A stretch of DNA of 64,000 bases from Planctomycetota bacterium (GCA_039182125.1 JBCDCH010000001.1:62001-126000); one strand, 5' to 3'; counted from the first letter of the stretch, positions 35,058 to 44,299 are shown. Notes: generated by a model from the sequence alone, not told the origin. Program-made: numbers and translations.

Positions 35058-36280
35058 GCGGCGGCTTTGCCGGCGAGGTGGCCGGTGGCCCAGGCCCATT
35101 GAAAGTTGAAGCCGCCGATGCGGCCGTCGAGATCGAGGATCTCGCCGGCCAGATGAACGCCGTCGTGCTTGCGGCTGCTCATCGTTTTCCAGGCGACTTC
35201 GCTCAGCGGGACGCCGCCGGCGGTGACCTCGGCGTGGTTCCAGCCGCGGTCCTGTTCGACAGGCAACGGCAACGCCGTGAGCGTGTGAACGACCTTGCGG
35301 CGTTGATCCTTCTTGAGCTGCGCCAGCGGCGTGTCGGGCGCGACGCCGATGCTGGCGAGCATCGCGTCGACGACCTTCTCCGGCATCGGCGAGAGCCCGT
35401 CGATCGCGCGGCGGAGTGTCACGCTCGACTGACCGAGCAGCTTCGGCTCGACCGTGTCGAACCGCTCACCGGGCAGGAGGTTGAGCGTCCACTGCGGCTC
35501 GCCGCCGGCGAGCTTTGCCGCGAGAAAGTGTCGGCTCGCGTCCATCACCACTGGGCCGCTTAGGCCGAAGTGCGTCCAGAGCAGCGAGCTGGTCCGGCGG
35601 TCGATCGGCTTGCGATCCAGCGTCGTGACGATCTCCGCGTCGTGGCTGATGCCGGCCAGGTTGGCGTGAAAGAAGTGCTGTTGCAGGACGATCGAGACGA
35701 GTGCCGGGTGCGTGTCAGTGACGGTGTGGCCGAGCGCTTTGGCCAGTGCATAGCCGCCGCCGTCGGAGCCGGTCTTGGGCAGGCTTCGGCCGCCCGTGCA
35801 GACGATGAGTCGACGCGCGGTGAGCTTCTCGGTTTCGTTGATGAACAGTGTGAAGCCGTCGCCGGTCGGCACGATGCCGGTGACGCGCGACTCGGTGCGC
35901 AGGTCGACGCCGAGGTCCGCCAAGCGACCCAGCAGCGCGTCGAGCACGGTGCGGGCTTTGTCGGTGGTTGGAAAGAGCTTGCCGGTCGGCTCGCGCTTGA
36001 GCTGCACGCCCATGTCATCGAGCCAGCGGGTTGTGTCTTCGACCGTGAAGCTCGCGAGAACGTTCTTGACGAAGTTGCGGCTCGCCGCGTTGTAGTCCCG
36101 CACGTCCACGGCGTGGTGCGTGACGTTGCACCGCCCGCCGCCGGCAACGAGAATCTTTGCGCCGACCTTTCTCGCACCGTCGAGGAGCACGACGGATGCA
36201 TCGGGGTTGGCCTGCTTGGCAAAAATGCCGGCCGACAGCCCGGCCGCCCCCGCGCCGACGATGGCGAGGTCGCACTGCAT
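35015..36280 (-). CDS. NAD(P)/FAD-dependent oxidoreductase, HI0933/YhiN family
   Basis: 421 residues. The FAD-binding Rossmann motif is GAGAAG at residues 9-14, followed by the family-specific KVGAKILVAGGGRCNVT. GGRSLPKTGSDGGGYALAKA and, at the C terminus, GEILDLDGRIGGFNFQWAWA complete the signature. The substrate is unknown for most members. The ATG overlaps the preceding stop codon (TGATG), so it is translationally coupled to the TIM-barrel gene. It is the last gene of the run downstream of thiC. Confidence 0.93.
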   Translation of the reverse strand: MQCDLAIVGAGAAGLSAGIFAKQANPDASVVLLDGARKVGAKILVAGGGRCNVTHHAVDVRDYNAASRNFVKNVLASFTVEDTTRWLDDMGVQLKREPTGKLFPTTDKARTVLDALLGRLADLGVDLRTESRVTGIVPTGDGFTLFINETEKLTARRLIVCTGGRSLPKTGSDGGGYALAKALGHTVTDTHPALVSIVLQQHFFHANLAGISHDAEIVTTLDRKPIDRRTSSLLWTHFGLSGPVVMDASRHFLAAKLAGGEPQWTLNLLPGERFDTVEPKLLGQSSVTLRRAIDGLSPMPEKVVDAMLASIGVAPDTPLAQLKKDQRRKVVHTLTALPLPVEQDRGWNHAEVTAGGVPLSEVAWKTMSSRKHDGVHLAGEILDLDGRIGGFNFQWAWATGHLAGKAAAQALASDLSNSTSA

Positions 36281-37011
36281 CAGCCGAGCATGCCCTTGAG
36301 ATTCTCAAGGCTGATCTTCGCGCTCTTGAGGCTGTCATTGTCGATCCAACTGTTGTCCTGCTCGATGACGAAGTAGTCGACCTTCGCTTCCGCCGCGCCG
36401 GCGAGGATGTCCTTGATTGGGACGATGCCGGTGCCGACCTCGGTGAGCTGCTTGGTGCCGTAGTCGGCGCAGTCCTTGACGTGGATCAGCGGCAGTCGGC
36501 CAGCGAGCTTGTGCATCCACGCGACCGTGTCCGCACCGGCGACGGCCGACCAGCACGTGTCGAGCTCGGCAGTGACGCCGGTGCCGTCGAAGATCACGTC
36601 CATCCCGGTCGTGTCGCCGTCGATCTTCTCGAACTCGAAGTCGTGGTTGTGGTAGCCGAAGGTGATGCCCTCGGCGGTTTGTGCGTTGATCGCCTCGACG
36701 ATCTTGCGGTAGCCGGCAACGGTGCGTTGGTCGTCGGGCCAGTACGGCTGGATGATGTACTTGTAGCCGAAGACCTTGGCGGTGTTGATCGCGTCGGTCG
36801 CATCGCCGCCGGGGATCCAGCCTTCGTGGGCGGCCACGGCGGTGAGGCCGTTGGCGTCGAGCTTGGCCTTGAGCTGCTCGGCGGTCAGGCCGTAGAGCCC
36901 GGCCAGTTCGACATGCGTATACCCCATCTCCGCCAGCGCGGCGAGCCCGCCGTCAAGGTCGTTGTTGAGCGCGTCACGAACGGTGTAGAGCTGGAGTGCG
37001 ATGGTGGGCAT
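36280..37011 (-). CDS. Sugar phosphate isomerase/epimerase-like protein (xylose isomerase-like TIM barrel)
   Basis: 243 residues from the ATG at 37011; the long in-frame upstream extension is arginine-rich noise that overlaps the SRPBCC gene. MPTIALQLYTVRDALNNDLD is the usual N terminus. Later motifs are AEMGYTHVELAGLYGL, FGYHNHDFEFEKI (metal-binding histidine and glutamate region), ELDTCWSAVAGAD and PLIHVKDC. Members isomerise or epimerise sugars or inositol derivatives. Nine bases separate it from the SRPBCC gene. Confidence 0.92.
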   Translation of the reverse strand: MPTIALQLYTVRDALNNDLDGGLAALAEMGYTHVELAGLYGLTAEQLKAKLDANGLTAVAAHEGWIPGGDATDAINTAKVFGYKYIIQPYWPDDQRTVAGYRKIVEAINAQTAEGITFGYHNHDFEFEKIDGDTTGMDVIFDGTGVTAELDTCWSAVAGADTVAWMHKLAGRLPLIHVKDCADYGTKQLTEVGTGIVPIKDILAGAAEAKVDYFVIEQDNSWIDNDSLKSAKISLENLKGMLG

Positions 37012-37019
37012 GGGGGAGG

Positions 37020-37460
37020 TTAGGCAGCCTCCAGCAGCCGCTTCAGGTTTGTCGCGGCGTCGCGGGTCTGTTTCTTCAAACCCATTTTGATCAGCGGCGT
37101 GAACAGCTTGCCCATGAACGTTTTGGGCGTGATCTCGATTGCGTGGTGCGTGATGGCGTTCGCGCCGTCGGGGCTGACGCGGAGGTCGACGACGACGGCG
37201 AACGCCTTGTCCTCGTAGCGGTTGACGAGCTTCTCGTTCTCGACGCGCTCGACGATCTGGCCGCCCATCTCCTGTTGCTTGCCGCCTTGCTTGAAGACGT
37301 AGTGGAGTTTGTCGCCGACGTTGTTCGGCGGGCCGGTGACGTTGGTGAGCGAAACGCACGGCGGGAGCCACTCGGCCGCGCGGGGCAGGTCGTCGATCAG
37401 CGCAAACGCGGCGGCAGGCGAAGCGTCGACCGGCTCGGCGTGTTCGTAGCGGACGGGCAT
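37020..37460 (-). CDS. SRPBCC-family protein (polyketide cyclase/START-like)
   Basis: 146 residues. The N-terminal HAEPVDASPAAAFALIDDLP and the following AEWLPPCVSLTNVTG, then GDKLHYVFKQGG and HHAIEITPKTFMGKLF, fit the START-like helix-grip fold that binds hydrophobic ligands. No catalytic residues can be assigned. It sits 22 bases after the DUF4058 gene and before the TIM-barrel gene. Confidence 0.85.
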   Translation of the reverse strand: MPVRYEHAEPVDASPAAAFALIDDLPRAAEWLPPCVSLTNVTGPPNNVGDKLHYVFKQGGKQQEMGGQIVERVENEKLVNRYEDKAFAVVVDLRVSPDGANAITHHAIEITPKTFMGKLFTPLIKMGLKKQTRDAATNLKRLLEAA

Positions 37461-37482
37461 GGCGGTATCGGTAAACCTCGGA

Positions 37483-38250
37483 TCAGTCGCTTGTTTGAAA
37501 GCCTAGTTGTCGCCGAAGGTGGCGAGGCACCCCATCAAACGCTTCGTTGTAAGTCCGCTCGAGCGGAAGATTGACATACCACTCCGCGGCATAGAACAGT
37601 GGCAAATCAGGCATGGGTACACCCACTTGAACATGCTCGGCGAACACCTCGCATCCGATGCCCAAGACTTCCGAGCCGACCCGGACAGCCACCTGCGTGA
37701 GCGATGTCGCGGGGTCTGTCAGATCAGGTTCTCCACCGATCTCACGCCACACCGCTGCGCCAAGTCCTCCCGTTCCTTCGCCACGCGGCGGAAAGAGATC
37801 GATCACTACGAGATGCACTCCGGCTTGCACGGCCGACACGCACTTGTCGATGAACCGCTCGACGGCCGACGAGCGATCCTTGTTCGCTGGCGACACGACC
37901 TCGACCAATGCAACAAGCCGGTTGCCGCTGACATGGCGAATCGCAAGAGAGCGTCGACGCGCTTCGAGCATGGGCTCACGCGCGATGGTGGCCTTCACGG
38001 AGGTCTGGGGTGGACGGTCAAGTACGAGTGTTCCGCCGTGTTCGGAGTCCCCGATCGACCCGTCCGGCTCGGGTCGTTCAAGCGTCAGCACGTCAGCGTG
38101 CATTTCGCCGGCATGCTGCTCCGCCAACGCGTAAATGGTGTCGGGCAGCAAGCCGTTGTTGAGCGAACGCTGCATGCTGACAAGCCAGCCGGTGTGAAAG
38201 GCATGGAACTCGCCCGCACTCACCCGTGTCCAGTCATGGATTGGCATCAT
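37483..38250 (-). CDS. DUF4058-family protein
   Basis: 255 residues from the ATG at 38250 (a second ATG follows at once). MPIHDWTRVSAGEFHAFH at the N terminus and the core LVALVEVVSPANKDRSSAVE, which resembles a PD-(D/E)xK-like strand pair, are hallmarks of the DUF4058 family. Family function is unknown. Its ATG overlaps the stop of the upstream gene by four bases (ATGA), indicating coupling. Confidence 0.9.
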   Translation of the reverse strand: MMPIHDWTRVSAGEFHAFHTGWLVSMQRSLNNGLLPDTIYALAEQHAGEMHADVLTLERPEPDGSIGDSEHGGTLVLDRPPQTSVKATIAREPMLEARRRSLAIRHVSGNRLVALVEVVSPANKDRSSAVERFIDKCVSAVQAGVHLVVIDLFPPRGEGTGGLGAAVWREIGGEPDLTDPATSLTQVAVRVGSEVLGIGCEVFAEHVQVGVPMPDLPLFYAAEWYVNLPLERTYNEAFDGVPRHLRRQLGFQTSD

Positions 38251-38918
38251 TGCATTGTACTGGGCCGAGCTCGCCACTGTTTTACCATCTCATTGGCGAC
38301 GCGGGGACCAAACTCGATCGGGTTGAAATCATGCAGAAGAACCTCGCCGTGGCGAGCGATGCGGTACAGACAACCGTCCCGGACGAAGATGGCACGCCGC
38401 CGGGTGTCACGCATCACCCATGCGGCCCCGTGAGGCAGTGTGAGATCCATCGGCCGATCTGAGTGTGACACGTTGGGCGAGCGACGCCAGTAGAGCAGGT
38501 CGGTTTCGTCTGGCGTGGCTTGGGAGAAAGGACCGATCTGCCCTTCGACGTCGACCCACGTGTTCAGGTGTACGCCATTGGTGACGAATCGACCACCCAC
38601 GCAGTAGTGCCCTTCTTCATCCGGCCTTCGCCAGATCGGCACAAGCGATGGCAGTCGGCTTAGTGTCGTCCATGTCTCACCGACCTCTTCGTGCGGCGGC
38701 CAGTGGAAATCACCCCAGTTGAGCAGCAGAAACCTCCCGTCAGGCGAGACATCCGATGCATCGGGATAGACGCTTCCAAAGAACACGTCGCCCGGCGTTA
38801 GTTGATCGCCGTTGAGCTCCCACCGGAAGACTTGCCAGCGCTTGCTGGGACCGCGACGCAAGACCGCCGCGATCGGAGCGGAAGCGGCAAACAGCACGAA
38901 CAGACGCGGTGGTGGCAT
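38247..38918 (-). CDS. Hypothetical protein, propeller-like, coupled to DUF4058 gene
   Basis: 223 residues. I do not recognise a family. The sequence contains VYPDASDVSPDGRFLLLNWG, a motif like one blade of a beta-propeller, several tryptophans, and no signal peptide (FVLFAASAPIAAVL at the N terminus is only weakly hydrophobic). It starts three bases after the thiC stop codon and overlaps the DUF4058 start by four bases, so it is probably co-transcribed with both. Confidence 0.7.
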   Translation of the reverse strand: MPPPRLFVLFAASAPIAAVLRRGPSKRWQVFRWELNGDQLTPGDVFFGSVYPDASDVSPDGRFLLLNWGDFHWPPHEEVGETWTTLSRLPSLVPIWRRPDEEGHYCVGGRFVTNGVHLNTWVDVEGQIGPFSQATPDETDLLYWRRSPNVSHSDRPMDLTLPHGAAWVMRDTRRRAIFVRDGCLYRIARHGEVLLHDFNPIEFGPRVANEMVKQWRARPSTMQ

Positions 38919-38921
38919 CGT

Positions 38922-40859
38922 CTAGATCACCCGGTCCTCACTCGGGATGTTCATGGCCGGGGCTTTATTCAGCTGCACGAGCTTCTGCTTCGCCTTGGCT
39001 TCGTCGGCGTCGACGTAGTCGCTGTGGCAGGCGGCTTTGCCGTGGTCGTCGGTGTCCACGGCCTTCTTGGTTTTGGTGGCGAGCTTGTGGATCTCCTCGG
39101 GGCTCAGGACGCCGCGTTGTTCGAGGATGGCTTTTTGCTCGTCGGTGAGGGCGGCGGAGCGCATGACTTTTTCGCGCTCGAAGCCTTCGGCTTTGCCGCT
39201 GGCCCAATCCTGGATCTCCTTGCTGATGCGGACGCTGCACCAGTCGTGGCCGCACATGGCGCAGAAGTCGGTGTCGACGTCGAGGTCTTCGTCGTGGTAG
39301 GCCCGCGCGGTGTCGGGGTCGAAGGAGAGGTCGAAGTGCTTCTGCCAGTTGAGCGCGGCGCGGGCCTTGGTCAGCTCGTCGTCACGGTCGCGGGTGCTGG
39401 GAATGCCGAGTGCGACGTCGGCGGCGTGGGCGGCGATCTTGTAGGCGATGCAGCCCTGCTTCACGTCGTCCTTCTTCGGCAAGCCCAGGTGCTCCTTGGG
39501 CGTGACGTAGCAGAGCATGCTCGCGCCGTGGTAGGCGGCGGCGGTCGCGCCGATGCAGCTGGTGATGTGGTCGTAGCCCGGGAAGATGTCGGTGACCAGC
39601 GGGCCCAGCACGTAGAACGGCGCGCCGTGACACAGCGACCGCTGGAGCTTCATGTTGTACTCGATCTGGTCGAACGGCACGTGGCCGGGGCCTTCGACCA
39701 TGACCTGCACGCCGCGGCGCCACGCGCGTTCGGTGAGCTTGCCGATCTCGGCGAGCTCGAGCAGTTGCAGGTTGTCGGTCGCGTCGGCGAGTCCGCCGGG
39801 CCGGCAGCCGTCGCCGATGCTGAAGGTTACGTCGTACTCGCGCATCACGTCGCAGATCGCCTCCCAAGACGTGTTCATCGGGTTCTGCTTCTCGTGGTGG
39901 AGCATCCACTTGGCGAGCAGGCTGCCGCCGCGCGAGACGAGGCCGATCAGGCGGTCCTTCGCGAACTTGAGGTGCTCGCGCAGAATGCCGGCGTGGATCG
40001 TGAAGTAGTCGACGCCCTGCTCGGCCTGGTGGCGGACGGTGTCGAGGATGATCGCTTCGTCGAGGTCTTCGATCTTGCGGCCGATGATCATCGAGTAGAT
40101 CGGCACCGTGCCGATGGGCGTGGTGGAGTTCTCGATGATGGCCTGGCGGGTGGCGTCGAGGTCGCCGCCGGTGGAGAGGTCCATCACGGTGTCCGCGCCC
40201 CAGCGTTCGGCCCAGTGGAGCTTTTCGACTTCCTCGTCGGTGCCGGAGGAGACGGGGGACGCGCCCATGTTGGCGTTGATCTTGGTCTTGGTCGACCGGC
40301 CGATGGCCATGGGGTCCAGCTTGTACCCGAGATGCTTGCGGTTGGCGGGGATGACGAGTCGGCCGGCGGCGATCTCGTCGCGGACCTGCGCCGCGGTCAG
40401 GTGCGGCTCGCGCTCGGCGACGCGCCGCATCTGCTCGGTGATGATGCCGAGGCGAGCGTGTTCGAGTTGGGTGACCGGAACGAAGTCGATTGGGCAGACG
40501 ACTGTTCGGGAACCACCGTCTGCTTGCCAAAACGGAACCTGAATCTGCTTCGCATCACCGGCGTTCTTTCGCCATTCGCCAAGTAACTCGAGAGTGAGTG
40601 GTTCATCACGACCGCATTCTTGACAGCCGTACTCAACCTCGGTCGACCACCCCTCCGGCAGGAAGTCCCACGCCGTCTTGCCGGACGGCTCGGGCATGCC
40701 GGGGGTGTCGGGGCTGCTGAAGGACAGCGGGCCGCCGAGGTCGGGGGTGTTGGCGAAGGAGCCGGGCGTGGTGGCGGATTCGTCACCGGGGTTGCCGCCG
40801 ATGGCGGGCAGGGTCCAGGGGAACTCCAACTGAACGTTCTTGGAATCGGGCGTGCTCAT
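38922..40859 (-). CDS. thiC: Phosphomethylpyrimidine synthase ThiC
   Basis: 645 residues from the ATG at 40859; an in-frame GTG at 40895 would add 12. ThiC is a radical SAM enzyme that makes the thiamin pyrimidine from aminoimidazole ribotide. Characteristic stretches include ANMGASPVSSG, DLSTGGDLDATRQAIIENST, SRGGSLLAKWMLHHEKQNP, EGPGHVPFDQIEYNMKLQ and the C-terminal iron-sulfur motif CAMCGHDWCSVRI. A TPP riboswitch precedes the gene, so it should be repressed by thiamin pyrophosphate. Five genes follow with gaps of 0-22 bases or overlaps, which may place them under the same control. Confidence 0.97.
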   Translation of the reverse strand: MSTPDSKNVQLEFPWTLPAIGGNPGDESATTPGSFANTPDLGGPLSFSSPDTPGMPEPSGKTAWDFLPEGWSTEVEYGCQECGRDEPLTLELLGEWRKNAGDAKQIQVPFWQADGGSRTVVCPIDFVPVTQLEHARLGIITEQMRRVAEREPHLTAAQVRDEIAAGRLVIPANRKHLGYKLDPMAIGRSTKTKINANMGASPVSSGTDEEVEKLHWAERWGADTVMDLSTGGDLDATRQAIIENSTTPIGTVPIYSMIIGRKIEDLDEAIILDTVRHQAEQGVDYFTIHAGILREHLKFAKDRLIGLVSRGGSLLAKWMLHHEKQNPMNTSWEAICDVMREYDVTFSIGDGCRPGGLADATDNLQLLELAEIGKLTERAWRRGVQVMVEGPGHVPFDQIEYNMKLQRSLCHGAPFYVLGPLVTDIFPGYDHITSCIGATAAAYHGASMLCYVTPKEHLGLPKKDDVKQGCIAYKIAAHAADVALGIPSTRDRDDELTKARAALNWQKHFDLSFDPDTARAYHDEDLDVDTDFCAMCGHDWCSVRISKEIQDWASGKAEGFEREKVMRSAALTDEQKAILEQRGVLSPEEIHKLATKTKKAVDTDDHGKAACHSDYVDADEAKAKQKLVQLNKAPAMNIPSEDRVI

Positions 40860-40924
40860 CACGGCGGCTTTCTTCAAAGCGGCGCGGTTGAGCACGGCGG
40901 GACTTCACGAATGTGCGATGGCCC

Positions 40925-41007
40925 GCCGCCTCCCTACGCCGGCATGATCCGGGTCAGGTTCCAAGGGTGCTTCTCAGGCCGACACCACGCCGGCCGCCCC
41001 TGGCGAC
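40925..41007 (-). ncRNA. TPP riboswitch (THI element) upstream of thiC
   Basis: Read on the minus strand, the conserved parts are GGCCTGAGAAGCACCC and GGAACCTGACCCGGATCATG, then CCGGCGTAGGGA. GTCGCC (41007-41002) can pair with GGCGGC (40930-40925) as stem P1. These are the universal TPP-binding core elements. The 65 bases to the ATG contain GGCGG and CCGCC blocks that could form an alternative hairpin around the start; control of translation is likely but inferred. Confidence 0.93.
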
Positions 41008-41033
41008 GAAATCAGTTTAGGCGAAATGCCGAT

Positions 41034-42713
41034 CTACTTCTCCATCGCTTTGGCATCGCCGGCTTCGGACGCGTCGGGCGTTTCCGACATCTCGTCGTCG
41101 GCGGGTGATTCTTCCGACTCGTCCATCGACTCGACCTCGGCAGGCGATTCCTCATCGGACGGCGCGTCGGCGGGCATGCTGCGCGAAACACCGTTGAGCA
41201 AGTCACGCATCGCGACGGGCAGCGGGTAAAACTCGGCGTCGTCCAACTCGCTAACCGCGTCGACGGCGCTCTTGAGCGCTTGCTCGGCCTCGGTGTCGTT
41301 GCCGGTGAGCAGCGCGACTTGTGAGAGCGAGAAGCGGGTGAACCCGGTGAGGAACGCCGCGGCGTCGGACACGGCGGCACGCGCTTCGGCACCGAGCGTT
41401 CCGCCGCCGTTGCTGGCATCGAGAAAGCTTTGCTCGGCCGACGCGAGAATGGCCCTGGCTGCCTCGGCATTGGCATCGAGATCGGCCGCGGAAGCCGACG
41501 ACGAGAGCGCGTCGGGCAGCGTCACGCCAGAGTTCTCGGCGCTGCGAGCGATGATCTCGCGAAGATACGCGCTGGTCGCCACGGACATGAGCAACTCGCC
41601 CTGCTCCCGTTGGGCAGCTCCGGTGGAAAGATCGAAGTACGCTTTCGGTGGCGCGGCCGAGTCACGGCCTGCGGAGTTCGCCTGACTCGCACCTTCGCTG
41701 AACCGTTGGACGGCGGCCGCGAACGCGGTCTTCGCGGCTTCGACCTGCGACTGGGCCTGGGCAAGTGCTTCGCCGAGCGATTCGCCATCGCCACCACTGA
41801 TCAATGCGTCGGCTTCGGCCTTTTTCGCCTCGGCCCGCTGTTGCTGGACGGCGATCTGATTCTGCAGCGTTTCCCAATGCGTTTCGGTCGCAGCCTTCAG
41901 CCCTTCGATGTTTTCGACACCCTTCGCCAGTGATTCCAGCTTGGCCTGAGCCACTTCGAGATCGCCGCGGACGGCGAGTAGTTCGACGTCCAACTGCGAT
42001 TGCTGGGTCGCGGTGTTGGAGGCTTCCTTTTGGGCGACGATGGCGTTGCGGAACGTGTCCATGCCCGCGTCGCCGGATTCGCTGTCGGCTTGGGAGAACA
42101 GTTCGGACGCACGCTTAAGCGCGGCCAGGCGGGTGGTCTCGAGTTGCTGACGTTGTGCTTCGAGATTGGCAACCTCGCCTTGGAGTCGGCTCACTTCCTG
42201 CTCGAGCGTGCCGACGGTTTCGATATCGACGTCGCCGATGGTGAAGGTCTCGGCGTTCCCGGCACCGCGAAGGCCGGCGACGGTGTCGTCGATGGCCTGA
42301 AGTGCCGGCCCGGGGTCGGCCGAACGGAGGGCGGCAATGCGGCGGTTGACGTCGGCGAGGTTCGATGACACGCCAGCGAGATCTTGAAGACGCTTCTCGA
42401 CATCGACGAGCTTGGCGTTGGCGTCGTTACGGATCGCACGGGCCGATGCGAGTTCGACTTGGGCCAGCAGGTCGTAGGTGTTGGCAAGCTCGGTCGGGCT
42501 GCCGCCGGTGCTGGTGAGGCCGGTGAGGTCGGCGCGAAGCGCGTCGTAGTTCTCGGCAGCCAGCGAGCCGGAAGCGTTGGCCAGGCCGGCCTTGATCTTG
42601 TTCTCCGGCGAGTCCGGATCGTCGCATCCCGCACCCATGAACAGCGTCACGGCCGCGGCGGCCAGGGCGAGCTTGGCGGATTTCAACGACGTACGGAGGG
42701 CGTGTGATCGCAT
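41034..42713 (-). CDS. Lipoprotein with long coiled coils, unknown function
   Basis: 559 residues from the ATG at 42713. The signal peptide ends in a lipobox (ALAAAAVTLFMGAGC). Most of the protein is alanine/glutamate/glutamine-rich heptad sequence (NLEAQRQQLETTRLAALKRA; NQIAVQQQRAEAKKAEADAL), with two weak TPR-like stretches towards the C terminus. The last 40 residues are acidic and serine/proline-rich. It is probably a periplasmic scaffold. It lies between the thiC riboswitch and the Xer gene and is separated from the latter by a strong terminator. Confidence 0.8.
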   Translation of the reverse strand: MRSHALRTSLKSAKLALAAAAVTLFMGAGCDDPDSPENKIKAGLANASGSLAAENYDALRADLTGLTSTGGSPTELANTYDLLAQVELASARAIRNDANAKLVDVEKRLQDLAGVSSNLADVNRRIAALRSADPGPALQAIDDTVAGLRGAGNAETFTIGDVDIETVGTLEQEVSRLQGEVANLEAQRQQLETTRLAALKRASELFSQADSESGDAGMDTFRNAIVAQKEASNTATQQSQLDVELLAVRGDLEVAQAKLESLAKGVENIEGLKAATETHWETLQNQIAVQQQRAEAKKAEADALISGGDGESLGEALAQAQSQVEAAKTAFAAAVQRFSEGASQANSAGRDSAAPPKAYFDLSTGAAQREQGELLMSVATSAYLREIIARSAENSGVTLPDALSSSASAADLDANAEAARAILASAEQSFLDASNGGGTLGAEARAAVSDAAAFLTGFTRFSLSQVALLTGNDTEAEQALKSAVDAVSELDDAEFYPLPVAMRDLLNGVSRSMPADAPSDEESPAEVESMDESEESPADDEMSETPDASEAGDAKAMEK

Positions 42714-42787
42714 GGAGCAGTGATTGTCGCGAGTACGGGCGTGTTCGTCAATGTTGGGGCGGTTTCGAGAGCGTGAAACACAAAACA

Positions 42788-42830
42788 TGGAACGCGAAGT
42801 GCGAGGGCCGGCCCCGCACTTCGCGTTCCA
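42788..42830 (-). terminator. Very strong hairpin terminator after the Xer gene
   Basis: A stem of about 20 bp with one bulged A (42788-42830, GC-rich GGGCC/GGCCC tip) is followed on the minus strand by ATGTTTTGTGTTTC. A shorter T-run on the plus side suggests it may work in both directions. Confidence 0.85.
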
Positions 42831-42858
42831 CTTTTCGCGATTCACATATTGCTTCGAC

Positions 42859-44010
42859 CTAGGACGCCTTTGGCATCGCGTAACCGTTGATGCCGTCGGT
42901 GCGGGCCCGCGGGTGAGCGTCGTCGTAGACATCCTTGACACGGGTGGTGGTCAGGTGGGTGTAGACCTGCGTCGTCGACAGTGATTGGTGGCCGAGCAGT
43001 TCCTGAACCGCGCGGAGGTCGGCACCGTTATTGAGCAGGTGCGTGGCGAAGCTGTGACGCAGCGTGTGCGGGCTGATGCCGGGATCGAGGCCGACCTGGG
43101 CAAGGTACTTGTCGAGCTTGCGACGGACGCTGCGGGTGCTCAGCGGATCGCCGTGCTTGTTGAGGAAGACCTTCTGGTCCGGGCCGGGCGGGTCGATGCG
43201 GCTGTCGAGCTGGCGGTTCTGCAGGTAGCGACGGATCGCACCGATGGCCTGTGAGCCGATGGGCGTGAGGCGTTCCTTTCGGCCCTTACCGATGACACGG
43301 AGAATGCCCTCTTCAAGGTCGATATCGCTAAGCGTGAGGTCGACGAGTTCGCTGACACGGATGCCGCTGGAGTAGAGCACTTCCAGCATGGCCTTGTCGC
43401 GGAGCGAGAGGATGTCCGCATCGCCGGGGGCGTCGAGCAGGAGTTGGATCTGTTCGAGCGTCAGGCACTTGGGCAGGCGCTTGTCCTGCTTGGGCGTGCG
43501 GATGGCGTTCATCGGCGAGGTTTCGACGCGGCCCCGACGGATGAGGAACTTGTAGAAACTCCGCAGCGTCGCCAGCTTCCGGGCGGTGGTGCTCTTGGTG
43601 TAGTTCTGGGCGGCGAGGTAGGCGAGGAACTCACGCACGACGTCGGCTTCGACATCGACGAGCTTCACGTCGATCGGCCGGGCGTCGGCCTCACGGTCGA
43701 TGCTACTGAAGCTCCGACCGATCTCGCCCATGAGGAACTGACAGAACTGTGTCAGGTCCGCGCCGTAACTACGGACGGTGTAGTCGGAGAAGTGCCGTTC
43801 GAGCTTGAGGTGGTCGAGGAACTCGCGGGCCAGGTCCGAGACCTGCTTTTCCTGCGGAGTTTCGGCGCGGGCCGTGTCAGGTTTGTCGTTGGTCGCCGTG
43901 ACCCGGTCGCCGTGATTGGGGCTGCCGCCGCGCTCGGAGAAGTCTTGCGTGTCGGTGGAGGGCTGGGCGAAGGAGCCGTTGTCGGTGATATCGCGAATGT
44001 CGTCGTACAT
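42859..44010 (-). CDS. Tyrosine recombinase of the XerC/XerD family
   Basis: 383 residues from the ATG at 44010. Catalytic residues are all present: R218 (SSGIRVSEL), K242 (GKGRKER), H315 and R318 (SPHTLRHSF), H341 (LLGHQSLS) and Y350 (TQVYTHL). The N-terminal core-binding domain (about residues 55-170) is normal, but ~50 disordered residues precede it, making the protein longer than the usual ~300. It could be the chromosome-dimer resolvase or an integrase-like relative; no attachment site or cargo is visible nearby, which favours the housekeeping role. Confidence 0.93.
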   Translation of the reverse strand: MYDDIRDITDNGSFAQPSTDTQDFSERGGSPNHGDRVTATNDKPDTARAETPQEKQVSDLAREFLDHLKLERHFSDYTVRSYGADLTQFCQFLMGEIGRSFSSIDREADARPIDVKLVDVEADVVREFLAYLAAQNYTKSTTARKLATLRSFYKFLIRRGRVETSPMNAIRTPKQDKRLPKCLTLEQIQLLLDAPGDADILSLRDKAMLEVLYSSGIRVSELVDLTLSDIDLEEGILRVIGKGRKERLTPIGSQAIGAIRRYLQNRQLDSRIDPPGPDQKVFLNKHGDPLSTRSVRRKLDKYLAQVGLDPGISPHTLRHSFATHLLNNGADLRAVQELLGHQSLSTTQVYTHLTTTRVKDVYDDAHPRARTDGINGYAMPKAS

Positions 44011-44299
44011 CGAGTGTGTGCCGCGGTGCGGGTTTGGGTCATCAGTGACCGCATGTCCCGCGGGGGAAACAATCCCGGAATGGCTTGCCGTCGTGCTTCC
44101 GCTTGCTGGCACTCGAAGTGCGTGGAGACGTTCCACGTCTCGCAGGCTTGGCGTTGACGGCCCGAGCGGGCTTTATCCTCAGACCGCGACGATCGACGAC
44201 CCACACTCCCGCAGGCGACCGACCGGCATTTTCTTCCCGTGCACTCTCAAACCCCGACACACCGGAACCCTCGCATTCGAGCGACCGGTAATGCAAACC
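44011..44299. other. Structured intergenic region between Xer and small-protein genes
   Basis: The 289 bases hold no supported gene but several inverted repeats: GGTCA-TCAG-TGACC (44037-44050), CACT-CGA-AGTG (44110-44120), GAGACGT-TCC-ACGTCTC (44125-44141) and GCCCG-AG-CGGGC followed by TTTAT (44160-44176). The last three in a row on the plus strand could be a small RNA with terminator, but no promoter is evident. Confidence 0.3.

Noticed and set aside
42859-44010. The Xer-type recombinase as sign of an integrated element
   Set aside because: No attachment site, direct repeats, cargo genes or composition change is visible around it; the housekeeping Xer role is simpler.
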